In this document: in pieces, positions 27,326 to 39,542 of the stretch
Layout of the letters: each line of letters begins with the position of its first letter
How positions within the stretch are numbered: the first letter of the stretch is position 1
Source of the DNA: Phascolomyces articulosus
Lineage: Eukaryota > Mucoromycota > Mucoromycetes > Mucorales > Lichtheimiaceae
DNA: 64,000 nucleotides
Direction of reading: 5' to 3'
NCBI GenBank assembly: GCA_025677815.1
Contig: JAIXMP010000018.1
Location: 434,001 to 498,000, forward strand
Notes under the pieces: model-generated
What the model saw: the letters and a program-made list of their open reading frames with translations, nothing else
What the model was told of the DNA's origin: nothing
Database searches by the model: none
Translations under genes and position numbers: made by a program

Positions 27326-29512
27326 ATGTCGGATATACCAGTCGACCCTCATCAAACGACGATCGACGAACTTTCAGAAGAACTTGAAAATTTACTGGAC
27401 ACGTTTTGTTCCGATACACATCAACGATTTTGTCTCGAACAACGCGTAACGAGTCAACAACAACTTCAACGTATCCGACAAACGATTCAACACACCCGTC
27501 AATCTTCCGAACGATGGACATCCACCACCAACAGTGATAGTATTCGACAATCCTTGATGGGCACATGTCTCGAAATGTTGAATTGTTATCAAGCTGTCTG
27601 TCAACATCGTCATATTCGAGCATTGTCCTCTTCATCTCATGGAAGAAACAGCAACGTTGTCACGAATCCCATACATCAATTAACATTGGATTGGCAGCAA
27701 CTCTCCCAATCCTTTGAAATGAAAGCCAGAGAACAAAGTAATTTGGCAGCCTTGTTTGATAATTTAAAAAATTTACGAAAAGCATGGACAAAAAAACCTC
27801 GCCACATTGAACGCTTACTGACTTCGTTATTGGTCACTTATGAATTACGACCAGGTGCGTATGTTGTGGTGATTGATCGGCATAATTATCACCAATTGGG
27901 ATTGAAACGTAATACCATGGGGACGCGACAATTGGTATTTGAATGTAGTCGGATCAGTCGACAGGAACAAATGGATGTGGTGGCTGGGATATGCGATCGG
28001 TTCGCTTCTGTCTTTGCACAAAATGCTCAGCATAACTTGGCACAAATCGAGGCTCAAGTACAATTGGCTCAATTATCCATGTTGGCAAAGCGGCTGAGGA
28101 AATTGCAGGATCAGGTTTTTTATATTAATAATACATCGTCGACAATCCAACAACAATCTACGCTTGGCACAACAGAAGAGGATGCGAATAGAACAGAGGA
28201 GGATGAAGAGGACGAAGAGGAGGAAGATGATGTGAGTAGTATTGAAGGGAATATTGGTCGTAGTCCAATGGATCCATTACCTCCTCCTCGTCATCATCGT
28301 CCACGACGTCGTCATCATCAAAGACAACAATCGAATCATCTTCATCAACAACAGCAAAGGCCTTTTTCTTATCCAATAACGCCCACCTCAACACCCGCGC
28401 CACCGTTCAACCCCTTTCCATCCGTTACACCTTCATTATGGTATATTCAAGATGATACAGGCATTCAAAGTTTACCTATGCCATCGTTTGTTCCTTCTCC
28501 TTGGCAATGGCCAGATCTATTAAAAGTGAATCGACCTTATGATCCGTTGTTGTTTGGTTTGATCAAAAGAAAAAGACAACCACCACGACCTTCACGTCCA
28601 ACGCCTTCCTCCATACCACGACAACAGCAACAGCAACCTTTTATTGTTCGGTTAAAGGGGTTATTCTCGGCAAGAACACGGTATATATCCACTGTAGCCA
28701 TGGGACCCTCTTCTACAGCTCGTCACCATCACCATCAACAAACACAACAACAGCATCGTCACTCACGTCAACAACAACAACAACAACAACAACAACATAG
28801 TAATACAACCAATTCAACGAGTACAGAGGATGATCAGGATGCAGTGGGTGGTGATACAATGACGCCTACAACTACACCACCTGCTCCTGGTGGAGGAGGT
28901 GCTGGTATGGGTGGTGGGATGACGACGGCAACAACCACTCGTTTAGAGGAAGGAGTGGAAGATCCACCTGTAGCATTTGCAAGTGTATCCATTAGTCATT
29001 TATGCGGACATTTTTGTCGGACGGGTCGACAGTTTTATGAAGACGTCACTTCCAATGCACAGTTAAAGCACAGTCAAGATGGTCATATTTTACAAGAAAT
29101 TGGGCGTGATTTGGTTGAAACGTATGCGGCGATCCAACTCGAGGCGTCTCGAACGAATATGCAACGTATTTTAACCATTCTGCACGAGTTGACTGTTTTA
29201 GATCACACTCAACAGCAACATCAACAACAGCAACATCAACAACAACAACATGAGGATTGGGATACATCAGCAGTTCCTCAGAGTACTCCTGCTCCTACGA
29301 CGAGTAGTGCTGCTGCTATTGCTGCAACCACCACGACAACTACTTATCCACTACCACCCACAACCACTTCTTCCTCTTTTCATCCACCCCCACTATCCTC
29401 CTCTTTTATTATAGATGACCATTCTACTCAACCTCTACCTCAACAACATCACCATGATGAAGATCGTCGTTCAAGTCGGATAGAATCTCATATCTCATTA
29501 CCACCTGCTTAA
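27326..29512 (+). CDS. Hypothetical Gln/His-rich protein, single exon
   Basis: Not recognised. One uninterrupted frame encodes 728 residues. Residues 1 to about 270 are complex, mostly helical sequence (TIDELSEELENLLDTFC, LTLDWQQLSQSFEMKARE, LLTSLLVTYELRPGAYVVVI). Then come an acidic Glu/Asp run, His/Arg repeats and Pro-rich linkers with several poly-Gln and His/Gln tracts (to about residue 500). A second complex segment sits at about 550-630 (FASVSISHLCGHFCRTGRQF, ETYAAIQLEASRTNMQRIL). A Gln-, Thr/Ala- and Pro-rich tail ends the protein. The two conserved-looking blocks flanking disordered repeats suggest a regulator or scaffold, but no domain can be named. The upstream pyrimidine-rich leader is consistent with a fungal promoter. 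Confidence 0.85.
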   Translation: MSDIPVDPHQTTIDELSEELENLLDTFCSDTHQRFCLEQRVTSQQQLQRIRQTIQHTRQSSERWTSTTNSDSIRQSLMGTCLEMLNCYQAVCQHRHIRALSSSSHGRNSNVVTNPIHQLTLDWQQLSQSFEMKAREQSNLAALFDNLKNLRKAWTKKPRHIERLLTSLLVTYELRPGAYVVVIDRHNYHQLGLKRNTMGTRQLVFECSRISRQEQMDVVAGICDRFASVFAQNAQHNLAQIEAQVQLAQLSMLAKRLRKLQDQVFYINNTSSTIQQQSTLGTTEEDANRTEEDEEDEEEEDDVSSIEGNIGRSPMDPLPPPRHHRPRRRHHQRQQSNHLHQQQQRPFSYPITPTSTPAPPFNPFPSVTPSLWYIQDDTGIQSLPMPSFVPSPWQWPDLLKVNRPYDPLLFGLIKRKRQPPRPSRPTPSSIPRQQQQQPFIVRLKGLFSARTRYISTVAMGPSSTARHHHHQQTQQQHRHSRQQQQQQQQQHSNTTNSTSTEDDQDAVGGDTMTPTTTPPAPGGGGAGMGGGMTTATTTRLEEGVEDPPVAFASVSISHLCGHFCRTGRQFYEDVTSNAQLKHSQDGHILQEIGRDLVETYAAIQLEASRTNMQRILTILHELTVLDHTQQQHQQQQHQQQQHEDWDTSAVPQSTPAPTTSSAAAIAATTTTTTYPLPPTTTSSSFHPPPLSSSFIIDDHSTQPLPQQHHHDEDRRSSRIESHISLPPA

Positions 29513-32500
29513 TTACTATTTACCCATTCACATTGAACACAACAGCGATCCTCCAACAATAATAATATCAACACCTCCTATTTCATCTTTCTTCTTTTTT
29601 CTATATATCATTGTCTCTTTATTATTATTATTATTACTATTATTATTATTATGATTCTACTTGCCATTTATATTGTTATTTTAAAAAAATAACCACATCC
29701 TTATTCCCCTTATTTAGCTTTTATAGTTTAGGATGTTTTGTTATCACCCCCCGAAAAAAAAACCCTCTTTTTTTTTTCTTCCCCTATTTTTTTCTTTGGT
29801 TAGTCAAATTATATATTATTCACCCATAACACAACAACATTTTTATTATACCATTCACACTTATTCACCACACTTAACACACATTATTATTGTATGATTT
29901 ATTATACCATCTTATATCTTATTTCCTCTCATTCACCCTTTAAAAAAATAATAATAATAATAGAAAAAAAATATAGTGTACCATTTTTTTTATCATTGTG
30001 TAAAAGTCAAATGACAATTCTTGAAGATCAAAACATGTGTATGTGGCTTTGTTTGCCTCGTGGCAAGGTTGTTCAATGCATTATATTACAAGTGATCAAC
30101 CCCCTCTTTTTTTTCTATTATACCCCCATTCGTTGTTTCTTCCTCTTGGCCCCATTTCATACCATTTATAATAATGTGATAAATACTTTAAATTGACTTA
30201 CTACTAACTCATTATTAAAGTTTACACAACATAATACCTTGTTGAATTTTCGTACTACTACTTTTCATCATCAAGTGAAAGGGAATACTTTACTTGTTCC
30301 ACCTATACAATGAGGTTATATATATATATAAATAGACTACTTCAAGAAACTTAAATAGTAAAGTAAAACGTAATAGACCAGCTGAGGTATGAACTAAAGA
30401 ATAATAGGTAAATCCTTTAGTAAATAAATGGTGGATCACCTTCTCCTCCCCTCCCCCAAAAAAAAGCATCATTCATTTCGTAATGATGTTGTGGGATCAA
30501 ATAAATAAATCAGTTTTATGACATGATGAATAAATAATCAAGTGGAATGTAGAATATATTTATTGTTATCGTTGTTTTTTTCATGTAGTAATTTAGATAT
30601 ATGTACCTACATAACGCCGAACAAAAACAATAACAAAGAAATTAACGATTCATGTACAACAAATGAATGATTTTTTATTATTATTTTGTTGTTGTTGTTG
30701 TTTTAATAGTCATACATTATTATTATTATTATTAACATCATCATCATCCTCTTTCATCCATTTACTTCTCCTTATTAAATGACAAAGAAATAAATAATCA
30801 TATATTTATTCCAATTAATAATCATCCCTCTAGTAATCTATCTTTTTTAAGGTAGATATTATAGTCAAAGTAAACATTGCTGTAAATGAAGAATACTGAT
30901 AAAGATGTAGAATTTATTACCAAAAAAAGAATTAGGAAGCATGCGAGTTATTGTTGTTGTTTGTTCTATACTACACTTTAGTTTTTTTTAACTCAGTAAC
31001 TGAAGAAGAAGAAAAAAAAAGGTACCACAACATGTTTTATGCATGTAAACGCATTACATAGTAAAAATAATGCCGACACATTTTTTTTTGTTTTTTTACG
31101 TAAAAAGCAAAAGTACAAAAAAAGAAAATTAAGATTTACATGTATGTGTACACTGCAGCAGAGATGGTGGAGAAGGAACATAAGAACGAAAACGTACAAC
31201 AACGATAGATAGATAAATAAATAATACCCATATACATCTTCTTACTACTTATACTTAGTCCTTATTAGGTGCACATAAAAAATTATATATATATTTATAT
31301 GTATCTATTTACATAGAACTTGCAGATGTAACACTTTTTTTTCTCCACCTAATAGTAAAAAATATCATACATATTATCCATCGTCGCCCCTTCTGCATTT
31401 CCTCTCTTTGGTACAAGGCTGTTGGCGTAAAAAAAAAAAAAAAAAAAAAGACGATGACAAGCAGCAGCAGCATACAACAATAATTGGCGTATCAAAGGAA
31501 TTACTAATAATACCATTTTTTTAAAGTTTTTGAGAACAAAAAAGGCTTGGCTTTCATCGTCATTATCACCAAGCCCCCCTTCGTCCCTTTCCCCTCTAGT
31601 CCCCTATTTTTCTTCTCCAGCCTTCTTTATTAATGATAGATATTTTATAGTTATCTATATCATTAGTATAATACTGATTTCGGAAATAACAAGTCTATAG
31701 AAGGTAGGAGAAATAGTATCAAGGCTTATTATTATGATTCACTGAATGAAATCATAATAATATGGTTAAAGTTTATTCTTATTCGCAGCAAAAACAACTA
31801 TGCGTCTTGCAAACAACCAGAATATGTTTTATAATCTCAAGGAGTCTATACTTTATATTTTTTACATAGATGTAGCAGTTTATTGAATCTAGACCAAAAT
31901 ACAAAAAAAAATTGTCAATAAAAATCAATCTTTTTGTTGATTAAAAAATCCCGGATGTAGCGCAACAACAAGGGAAGCGTTGAAAGATGAATGTTATCGG
32001 AAATAACAAAAAGTTTATTTTCGACTTATTACGGATGATGTGCTACAAGTTGTGTATTATGTTTATATGACACAAATAAGTGGGTTTATCACAACTTGCT
32101 TCAATATAGACGGGTTGTATTCTTGTATAATCGATGTGTAATAATAATAATAGCTGGTCATCTTGTCTAACATCCAATAAATATTATGCATGATCGTTTT
32201 TTTTAATTGGTAATGATATAAAAGACGATTATAGTAACAACTATATATGTATAAGTATTAATAGTACGGCTAATAATAAGACAATGCCCTTTTTTTAAAA
32301 CAAGACATGCTGTTACACCACCATTGGCAGGTGAATGTTGATCATAAATCCGCTTTTGTTCTATATGAGGTCTATTACTATGTAAACTTGCTCGAAAATA
32401 GTAAATTCATTGTGGAGGTCCAAAAAAAAAGATAGAATTATGACATCATTTTTCTATACAAAGGGATGACTAATTGTTATCTAGATTATTATCATACACT

Positions 32501-35500
32501 AATTCTTTCTTTTGTTGATAATATATAGAAATGATCGACAAAGAAACCTGTCACACACAATACACACAAACACAACAATACGCAAACAAAATTTCTTGTT
32601 TCATCACACCTTGTTTTTTTTATTTTTTTTGGCAAGAGAGAGAGAAAGAGAGAGGTAACACAGCGGAACTACCACCTTGACCACCCAAGCAAAATATTTT
32701 AGTATGACAGAAAAAATTACCAAGAATAGTGATGATCTGCAAAAGTTATAAAAGTAATAAGGTTATATATATATATATATATTCGCATCTCGCATGACCA
32801 CTATAATATAAGGAAATTGAACGATAATAATAGTATAATCTTTTGTTTGCTGGGATCCCGTAATAATCATTATAAAAGAGCAACAACATGACGATGATGA
32901 TGGTCCGGATTATCTATCCGCTGCATCCGGTTATTCTCGTAATTTTAGAAACAAGATATACTATATATTTATTTGACTTGAAACATGATACACTCTGATT
33001 GCATATCATCACCGTCATAAAGAATAAAGCAGTAGTTGAATGTAAATAATCAATCATAGATGAATCTGATCATTCCAATCATTATTTATGAAAAGTTTGG
33101 TTAAATTGACTTTTTGTTCCCATGATGTAAATCGTTCCACAACGTTTCTCTTTTATAAATAATAATATTCCTCCTGTCATCAATCAACAACTCTGCACCA
33201 CTTTTTGTTTCCGACAACAATTTTCCAAACTATCGTCTCTTCTCCTTCCTTTCCTTCCTCCCCCAAGTTCCCGGATCCGTCATTGCAGATACTTTCTTAT
33301 TTTGGATATTTCCAGCGATAATATAGTTTTTTTTTTCTCTCTCTTTCTCTCCTCACATTTATATTGAGAGAGAGAGAGAGAGAGAGTTACAATTAGAAAT
33401 TTCCCCCCAGGGTAATAGAGTGTACCTTTTTTGGAATGAACAAGAAAAGGTGAGTATTTTATTTTCGTAACCATTACGAATAACATTCTAACGGCGGTAT
33501 TCTTCTACAAAATATGTAAAAGTAATAATAGATATGATATTATCCAATAATTATGTTGTGGCAGATATATTTAATCTTGTTGATATACATCCAATAATTC
33601 ATTGACCATTCCTCTATTCATTTTCTGTATTTTTTTATATACAGTATAAAATATAGCAATGGGTGATTCTATTGTACAATTCAGATAGTTAAATCATGGA
33701 AATATCGGATTGAATGCCATAGTAACATACTTCCTTAGCAATTACTGTCTGATTTGCCTTCAAGAAACGATGGAACTTTTTGGGCGTCACATACAATCTT
33801 TTATAAATCAAAGTAAATAAAAGTTTGCATTAATTGAAAAAGATGCTTTGTCGTTGAGTTATTATTAACGTACGTAATAATGAACAAGATGGACAGCCAT
33901 AAAAATATATCATGATTAAATTAGATATGGAGCAATATATAAGATGTCCAGTTTTCTCTTTTTTTTTTTTCTGTACCATTCTATGTAAAGCTCCCCTCTT
34001 TTTCTGGCTGATACGTTTTTTTTCCTTTGAGTTTCATCACAGAAAACATATGATTTTTTAGTTGAATTCAATATTTTTATTGTCATTCGAAAGAAAGAAA
34101 ATTACCATAAGTCAAACTGTATATAATAAATCAGTAATTACAAATAATTGCATACGCGTATGGGCTAATAAATAGCATTACTACTACTGAAGAATATAGT
34201 ATTCGCACATCTTACTCCATGGAAGTAATCAACATGATTCTATATCTTCTGCCTGCTCGACGATGGAATAGTGGTTGGTGTCTCAAGTCAATATCTTTTC
34301 TTCTTCTTCAAAGTCCGGTTTAAATACGCCAATTTTTGCTTAGATACTTCCAGTCCCCAATAGATCTTCCTTTGACACGTACAGGCCCCGAGATTTTGGG
34401 TTATCAATCCTTTTAGGTAGTGATCATAACAATGTAGACCTTAGGGATAGAAGTACTATATCTATATTACATTTGCTGGCCGCCCAATGTTTGTACTTAA
34501 AAGTCCTAAAATGTTAAAGCGTCAATTGGATGCCACAACAATATGATTCGATTGTTGCCTACTGAATTTGTTTAACCAACAATATTTATGTTGCAGTCAA
34601 TACATGCAATCCATATGCTTATACGTAGGGTTTTAAATGTTTTTATAGCTACGAAATTTCTCAAAGAATATCAATTAGTATCAATCTATTATATCTACTA
34701 TATAATAATACCAATATGAAAAAAAACACCTGCTAAACTCATTTTGTTAAAGTGGATTATGTTATATATGGGCATGATATTTTATAATAAGTATCCACCT
34801 TGTATTGTATATAGTACCTTCTTACGTAAATGTTTCCAAAAAAATAATACTAGGAAGTGACGGTAACTACTACAAAAGCTTCTATGCGTATTTTGATACA
34901 TTTATTGCTCTGCTAATACTTTTTTCAACTTTTCATCCATCTGAATGGTGAATATATGCTGCAGTTATAAATGATATATAATACTATAAATATATATAAA
35001 TATAGCCTAGTTCTAATAACGCATTAAATAGAATAATACACAAATTATATTTATATATATTTATACCTTACATTTTTACCCTGTCAGTTGCACAATTGAT
35101 CTCTAGCGACTGTGGTATATTGTCAATTTTCCATCGATTCTATTGAGTATTTGTTGGCTGTAATATAATCACTTGGTATGGTAAAGGATATATGATCTCG
35201 TCTTTTTTTTGCCATACAGTTTATTGTTGCAATATTAATATGATTATGCTATTTTTTTTAAAAAAAAACCATTAATTTGATGAATCGAAATTTATTCAAT
35301 TATTGTTTGCGACACAAATAAACTGTTTGAGTGTGTGATTCCACGATATTATTACAACTCATATGAGATTTTATGAGATACTATGGTTGAATAAATGATA
35401 CATCCATTGGCCTTCCAGTGAATGCTGTATGTGCTAAACAGATTGATAAACACCGCTGCAACAAGTTCCGAAATACATATACAAGAAATCCACTTAATGA

Positions 35501-37096
35501 AGCATACATTCTCACGAGTTGTCTTCAGATATGTACCCAAAAAGATCTAGTTTAGATTAAAGAGGAGTATATACGTTGTTATTATCTCTCTACTTCAATG
35601 CACAATTACCTTTGCATGAGTCTGCCGTCTGTGAATTTTCTCTACATATGATCGTTTTTGAAAAAAGTTGATTATTTCACTGTAATACATCATCTCTATA
35701 ATAAATTACGATAATTACTCTTTGTATTTACTATCCCAATATTCTTTATATTATCCTATAGTACCCCAATTTGATAAATGAGGAAAACACCTCCTTTATC
35801 TTATAATGTTAGTTTTTTCTGCCTTACGTAGAGCCATATTTATTGTTTCAACTGAAATTGTCATTTTAGTGCGGTTATTGTTTATTCAATATTTTCTACA
35901 AAGATCGCCGACTATCTTTTTTTTTGGATTTTTGTCAAAAGAATTGGAACTTCTTGACTTTAACTTCCATTCAATTCGCTTTTTAATATATACTCGCATT
36001 TATTCGCCAAAATACATCTTTGGGTCAAGGAGATCATTCAGAAGATGAGACTTCAAGAACATTCGATGATGAACTGTATAATATACTTTGCACAAGAAAC
36101 GGTGTATTCAAACTACCACTAATAGTGGAGCTCTCTATCAAATTCGTGCTGTTATATATGTTACGAACATTCCAGATACTGAATTTGAGAACGCTCTTGG
36201 ATTCTCTAACAAATTTGAAAATATTCCTTTAAAACTCTTTTGGGCGAGCATTCTGTAATTTTTGATATGACAAAAGGATCATCAAGGTTGCGGTCATAGG
36301 CAAGAATAGGATCAAATAATACTTATTTGATCAGTTTAAGATGTATATATAACAGTACATATTGCTTATAGGAGAGCTGTCTGACTGTATATACAGTAAA
36401 CACACAAAAATATTCATGTGTGTAATATTCTATGAGATATAGTATCAAACGAAAAAGCCATCCAAGCTTGGATGCAAGTTTCGCAGAATATAGCATTCCC
36501 ATTAATGCTGTAAAAGTAAATGAGCATCGATGCTCATCTAATTATGATTAACTATATCATGGAAATAAATTTATACGCAACGAGTCACTAGCATCTATTA
36601 TACTAGATTTTAAGACCGCTTTTGCGCATTAATTTTGCGCATTTACGTATATTTTGTATTATAAAATAAAAAATTATACACAAAACCTGTACAGAGGCAT
36701 TTGTCACAACGAGAAGTTATCCATTGATTATAAAAAAAATTGCTTGAATAAGAAAAGAAAAAGATCAACAACACTCCCACTGACAACTCCGAATGAAAAT
36801 AAATAAACCACAATCGAAGAACAGCAAACGAATACATTAGCACTTTGTTGTGCTTTACATTCTTCAAATTACATTTATACCAATAGAGAAATTTGCAGTT
36901 ATATCTTCATTTGCCGTGTCACGTGTCAAATGCTTGAAATAGATATAACCACATACATAGCATTATATTTTTTAAAAAAATATATTTACAATCATTGGAT
37001 CATTACATGAATGAACGGTCGAATTGAGTCCTTCTTTTGATAGAATCTATTCTTGTTAATCTGAAATACGTACTAACTCGAATGCTGGTTTTCATA
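29513..37096. other. Gene-poor AT-rich region, 7.6 kb
   Basis: No gene recognised on either strand. It holds A-runs (about 31429-31449), a TA run (about 32765-32782), an AG microsatellite near 33367-33386, an inverted repeat with 13-bp arms (31727-31739 and 31750-31762) and an 18-bp perfect palindrome (36520-36537). Stretches near 34240-34650 and 35800-36260 have somewhat more protein-like composition but are interrupted by stops; they may be old gene or transposon remains. Confidence 0.5.
37095..37096. other. Left TA target-site duplication
   Basis: TA immediately before the left end CAGGTTTTTTCC, matched by TA at 39541-39542 after the right end, as expected for Tc1/mariner insertion. Confidence 0.85.
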
Positions 37097-37400
37097 CAGG
37101 TTTTTTCCTAATGGTTGGCAGAGGGCTATTTTCAATTTGGCAGTGTGCTAATTTTCAGTTGGCGATGGGGGGTTTATCATTTGGCAGATGATCAAATCAG
37201 GTTGGCAGGAAATGTTTTTTACCTTGGCAGTGCGTTTTTTTCAATTTGGCAGTGGATTTTTTTTCAATTTGGCAGTGAATTTTTTTTCAATTTGGCAGTG
37301 AATTTTTTTTCATTTGGCAACGCATTATTTTTCATTTGGCAATAAGGAAATATCAACTTGGCATTTTTATTTTTATTTTTATGAAGCTTGAAAACTATAG
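37097..37400 (+). repeat. Left terminal inverted repeat
   Basis: It begins CAGGTTTTTTCC and contains 12 TTGGC(A/G) boxes starting at 37115, 37137, 37159, 37181, 37202, 37224, 37246, 37269, 37292, 37314, 37336 and 37358. Spacing is 21-23 bp, about two helical turns. These are probably transposase-binding sites. Confidence 0.93.
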
Positions 37401-39060
37401 CATTTGCTCGTTATTAAGACATCGGGGGAAAAAGGACATAGAGTGCCTAATCCATCCTTTACAATCATTGACAGTAACATCGTAAGCAGAGTTCATGATG
37501 CGTGGGGTTAAAGAATCGTCCTTTGTTAGAAGTTCCCGTTTGACGCCTGCCTTCAATTTAGACCAGAACTCTTCAATAGGATTCAAAAAAGGTGAGTAAG
37601 GAGGTAGATAAAGTAGCTTGAATCCACGAGACTCCACTAACTCTTTAACGTCGTTGGTATGATGGATGCTTGCATTATCCAATACTAATGTTTTTCCTGG
37701 CATATTGTTTTTATCCAAAATATCCATTACAGTCTCCAAAAACTGGACAAAATGAACCGCCCTTGTACCAATCTTCCCAGTAAACTCTTGCTTCCCTTCG
37801 TTAAGTTTACGCTTCTTCTTAGATCCAACCACCGATTGCGGCTTTCTCAGTGAGAGATTCACAACTCCCTCAGCAACAATAGCACCAAGGATCGATATAT
37901 TCACGCCACGGTGGCTCGGAACAAGGACTTTAGCTGGTTCACCCCGTCTTGAGCGCCCAAATGTACGTTTTATATGTAAATTGAATCCAGCCTCGTCAAT
38001 AAAAACACACGTAGAAAAATCAATATTGGATTTGTTGACTTCAAGAACCCAATTCATTCGTTTCTTGATCGTTTGTGCCGAGTTTCGTGCTTCAGAAATT
38101 CTTGTAAGCTTTTTCATTGTCAACCCACAATGCTTTACCAAATGCTTTTGTAAACCTCTTTTTGTAATGCTTATATTATATTTATTGTAAAGAATATTTT
38201 GGGCTTGGGCAATAGTTGTAGCTGCATTGTCATCGTACATCTTTTGAAGTTCTTTAGTATGCTCGCTTGTCAAAATAGGAGTTGTTCCTTTGGATTTTTT
38301 AAACTGGCTGGGCAAATAGGGTTCATTGGAGCAGAATCGATTCCAGTAATTGTAAGCTGACCGTTCCGGCATGCGATGGAGGCGGGCTGCTTCTGGTACA
38401 GACAATGTGACATTTTGAATTAAGTCGATAAGCTCAACAATATACTGATCAGTGTATTTTCTGTAGGGGCCTATTATAAAAGAAATTAATAAAACAAATC
38501 GCTCTAAGTGTGGTTCTATGACCAATGTTCACAATACAATACCTCTTGGATTCTTGACTTCCTTTGGGGGATGCTTACGTGGCCTTCCTCTCTTTTTTGG
38601 GGCTACTCCTTTGTTAGATCCAACCTTGTTTTGCCTGTTATTCTCCGTACTATGCGGTGCACTGGATTCGGTTCGTTGCATTTCTTCTTGAGGCTCAACC
38701 TCTTGGATTTGATCAGGTACTTCATGCTAATCATAGGTACATTGTGTTAGTAATTAATTTATGATAAAAAGTGTCAGATAATACCTTTTCGGACATGTTT
38801 GCTGTTCTAGTCATGGAAACAAGACAGCGAATACCATCTTCGTTTTGATTAAATTCATTGGTTACAATGTGATGCATATCTTGAGGATCGACTTCTTCTT
38901 CCATTGCTGCGTCTGCTTCTGTTTTATCAGTTTCAGTCATGCCATTATTCTCATCATGGTCAAAAGGTAGTTGTGCACTTAAATCATCATATTCTACATC
39001 TTCCATATCATTAGTTTTTTCGTTGCAGCGTAGTGAAGGGGTGTATATATCTGCAAACAT
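37395..39060 (-). CDS. DDE transposase (Tc1/mariner-IS630 superfamily), three exons
   Basis: Exons 39060-38785, 38726-38543 and 38470-37395 join in frame to 511 residues. The first 92 residues are acidic. An AT-hook (KKRGRPRKHPP, about 136-146) lies in exon 2. Helix-turn-helix-like segments follow (VPEAARLHRMPERSAYNYW, then ITKRGLQKHL). The catalytic triad is D312 (VFIDEAGF), D418 (LVLDNASIHH) and E453 (YSPFLNPIEEFWSKLK), so the spacing is DD34E. A basic insert (SKKKRKLNEGK, about 370-380) between the first and second Asp resembles a nuclear localisation signal. The UAG stop (37395-37397) lies inside the terminal repeat. All three catalytic residues are present and no frame break is seen, so the enzyme could be active. 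Confidence 0.92.
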
Positions 39061-39214
39061 GGTGACAATGTGAATAAGATACAGAAAAAAAAACTCCAAC
39101 GATTCACTTCTTTATATTCGCCGGAAGCAATAAAAATAGTAAGAATTTCTTGGCGTAAGCAATGAATGTATTTGGACGTTAACCTGATTTCTGAAGTTGT
39201 TTAGACACAATATA

Positions 39215-39540
39215 CTATAGTTTTCAAGCTTCATAAAAATAAAAATAAAAATGCCAAGTTGATATTTCCTTATTGCCAAATGAAAAATAATGCGTTGCCA
39301 AATGAAAAATAATGCGTTGCCAAATGAAAAAAAATTCACTGCCAAATTGAAAAAAAATTCACTGCCAAATTGAAAAAAAATCCACTGCCAAATTGAAAAA
39401 AACGCACTGCCAAGGTAAAAAACATTTCCTGCCAACCTGATTTGATCATCTGCCAAATGATAAACCCCCCATCGCCAACTGAAAATTAGCACACTGCCAA
39501 ATTGAAAATAGCCCTCTGCCAACCATTAGGAAAAAACCTG
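39215..39540 (-). repeat. Right terminal inverted repeat
   Basis: Reverse complement of the left repeat, except for one extra copy of the 22-bp unit CCAAATGAAAAATAATGCGT-TG. This gives 13 boxes instead of 12 and accounts exactly for the 326 versus 304 bp lengths. Confidence 0.93.
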
Positions 39541-39542
39541 TA

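Larger units (their letters stand above)
37097..39540. mobile_element. Tc1/mariner-like DNA transposon with long iterated TIRs
   Basis: A 2,444-bp element flanked by TA. The terminal inverted repeats are 37097-37400 (304 bp) and 39215-39540 (326 bp). By eye they match throughout except for one extra 22-bp unit in the right arm. Each arm is an array of TTGGCA boxes at 21-23 bp spacing. Inside is one spliced transposase gene on the minus strand whose stop codon lies in the left repeat. Matching ends, TA duplication and an uninterrupted transposase suggest recent activity (inference). Confidence 0.93.

Noticed and set aside
37115..37345. Open frames in both TIRs beginning MAEGYFQFGSV
   Set aside because: They are translations of the 22-bp box array; the period is not a multiple of three and the same frame appears in both arms because the arms are copies.
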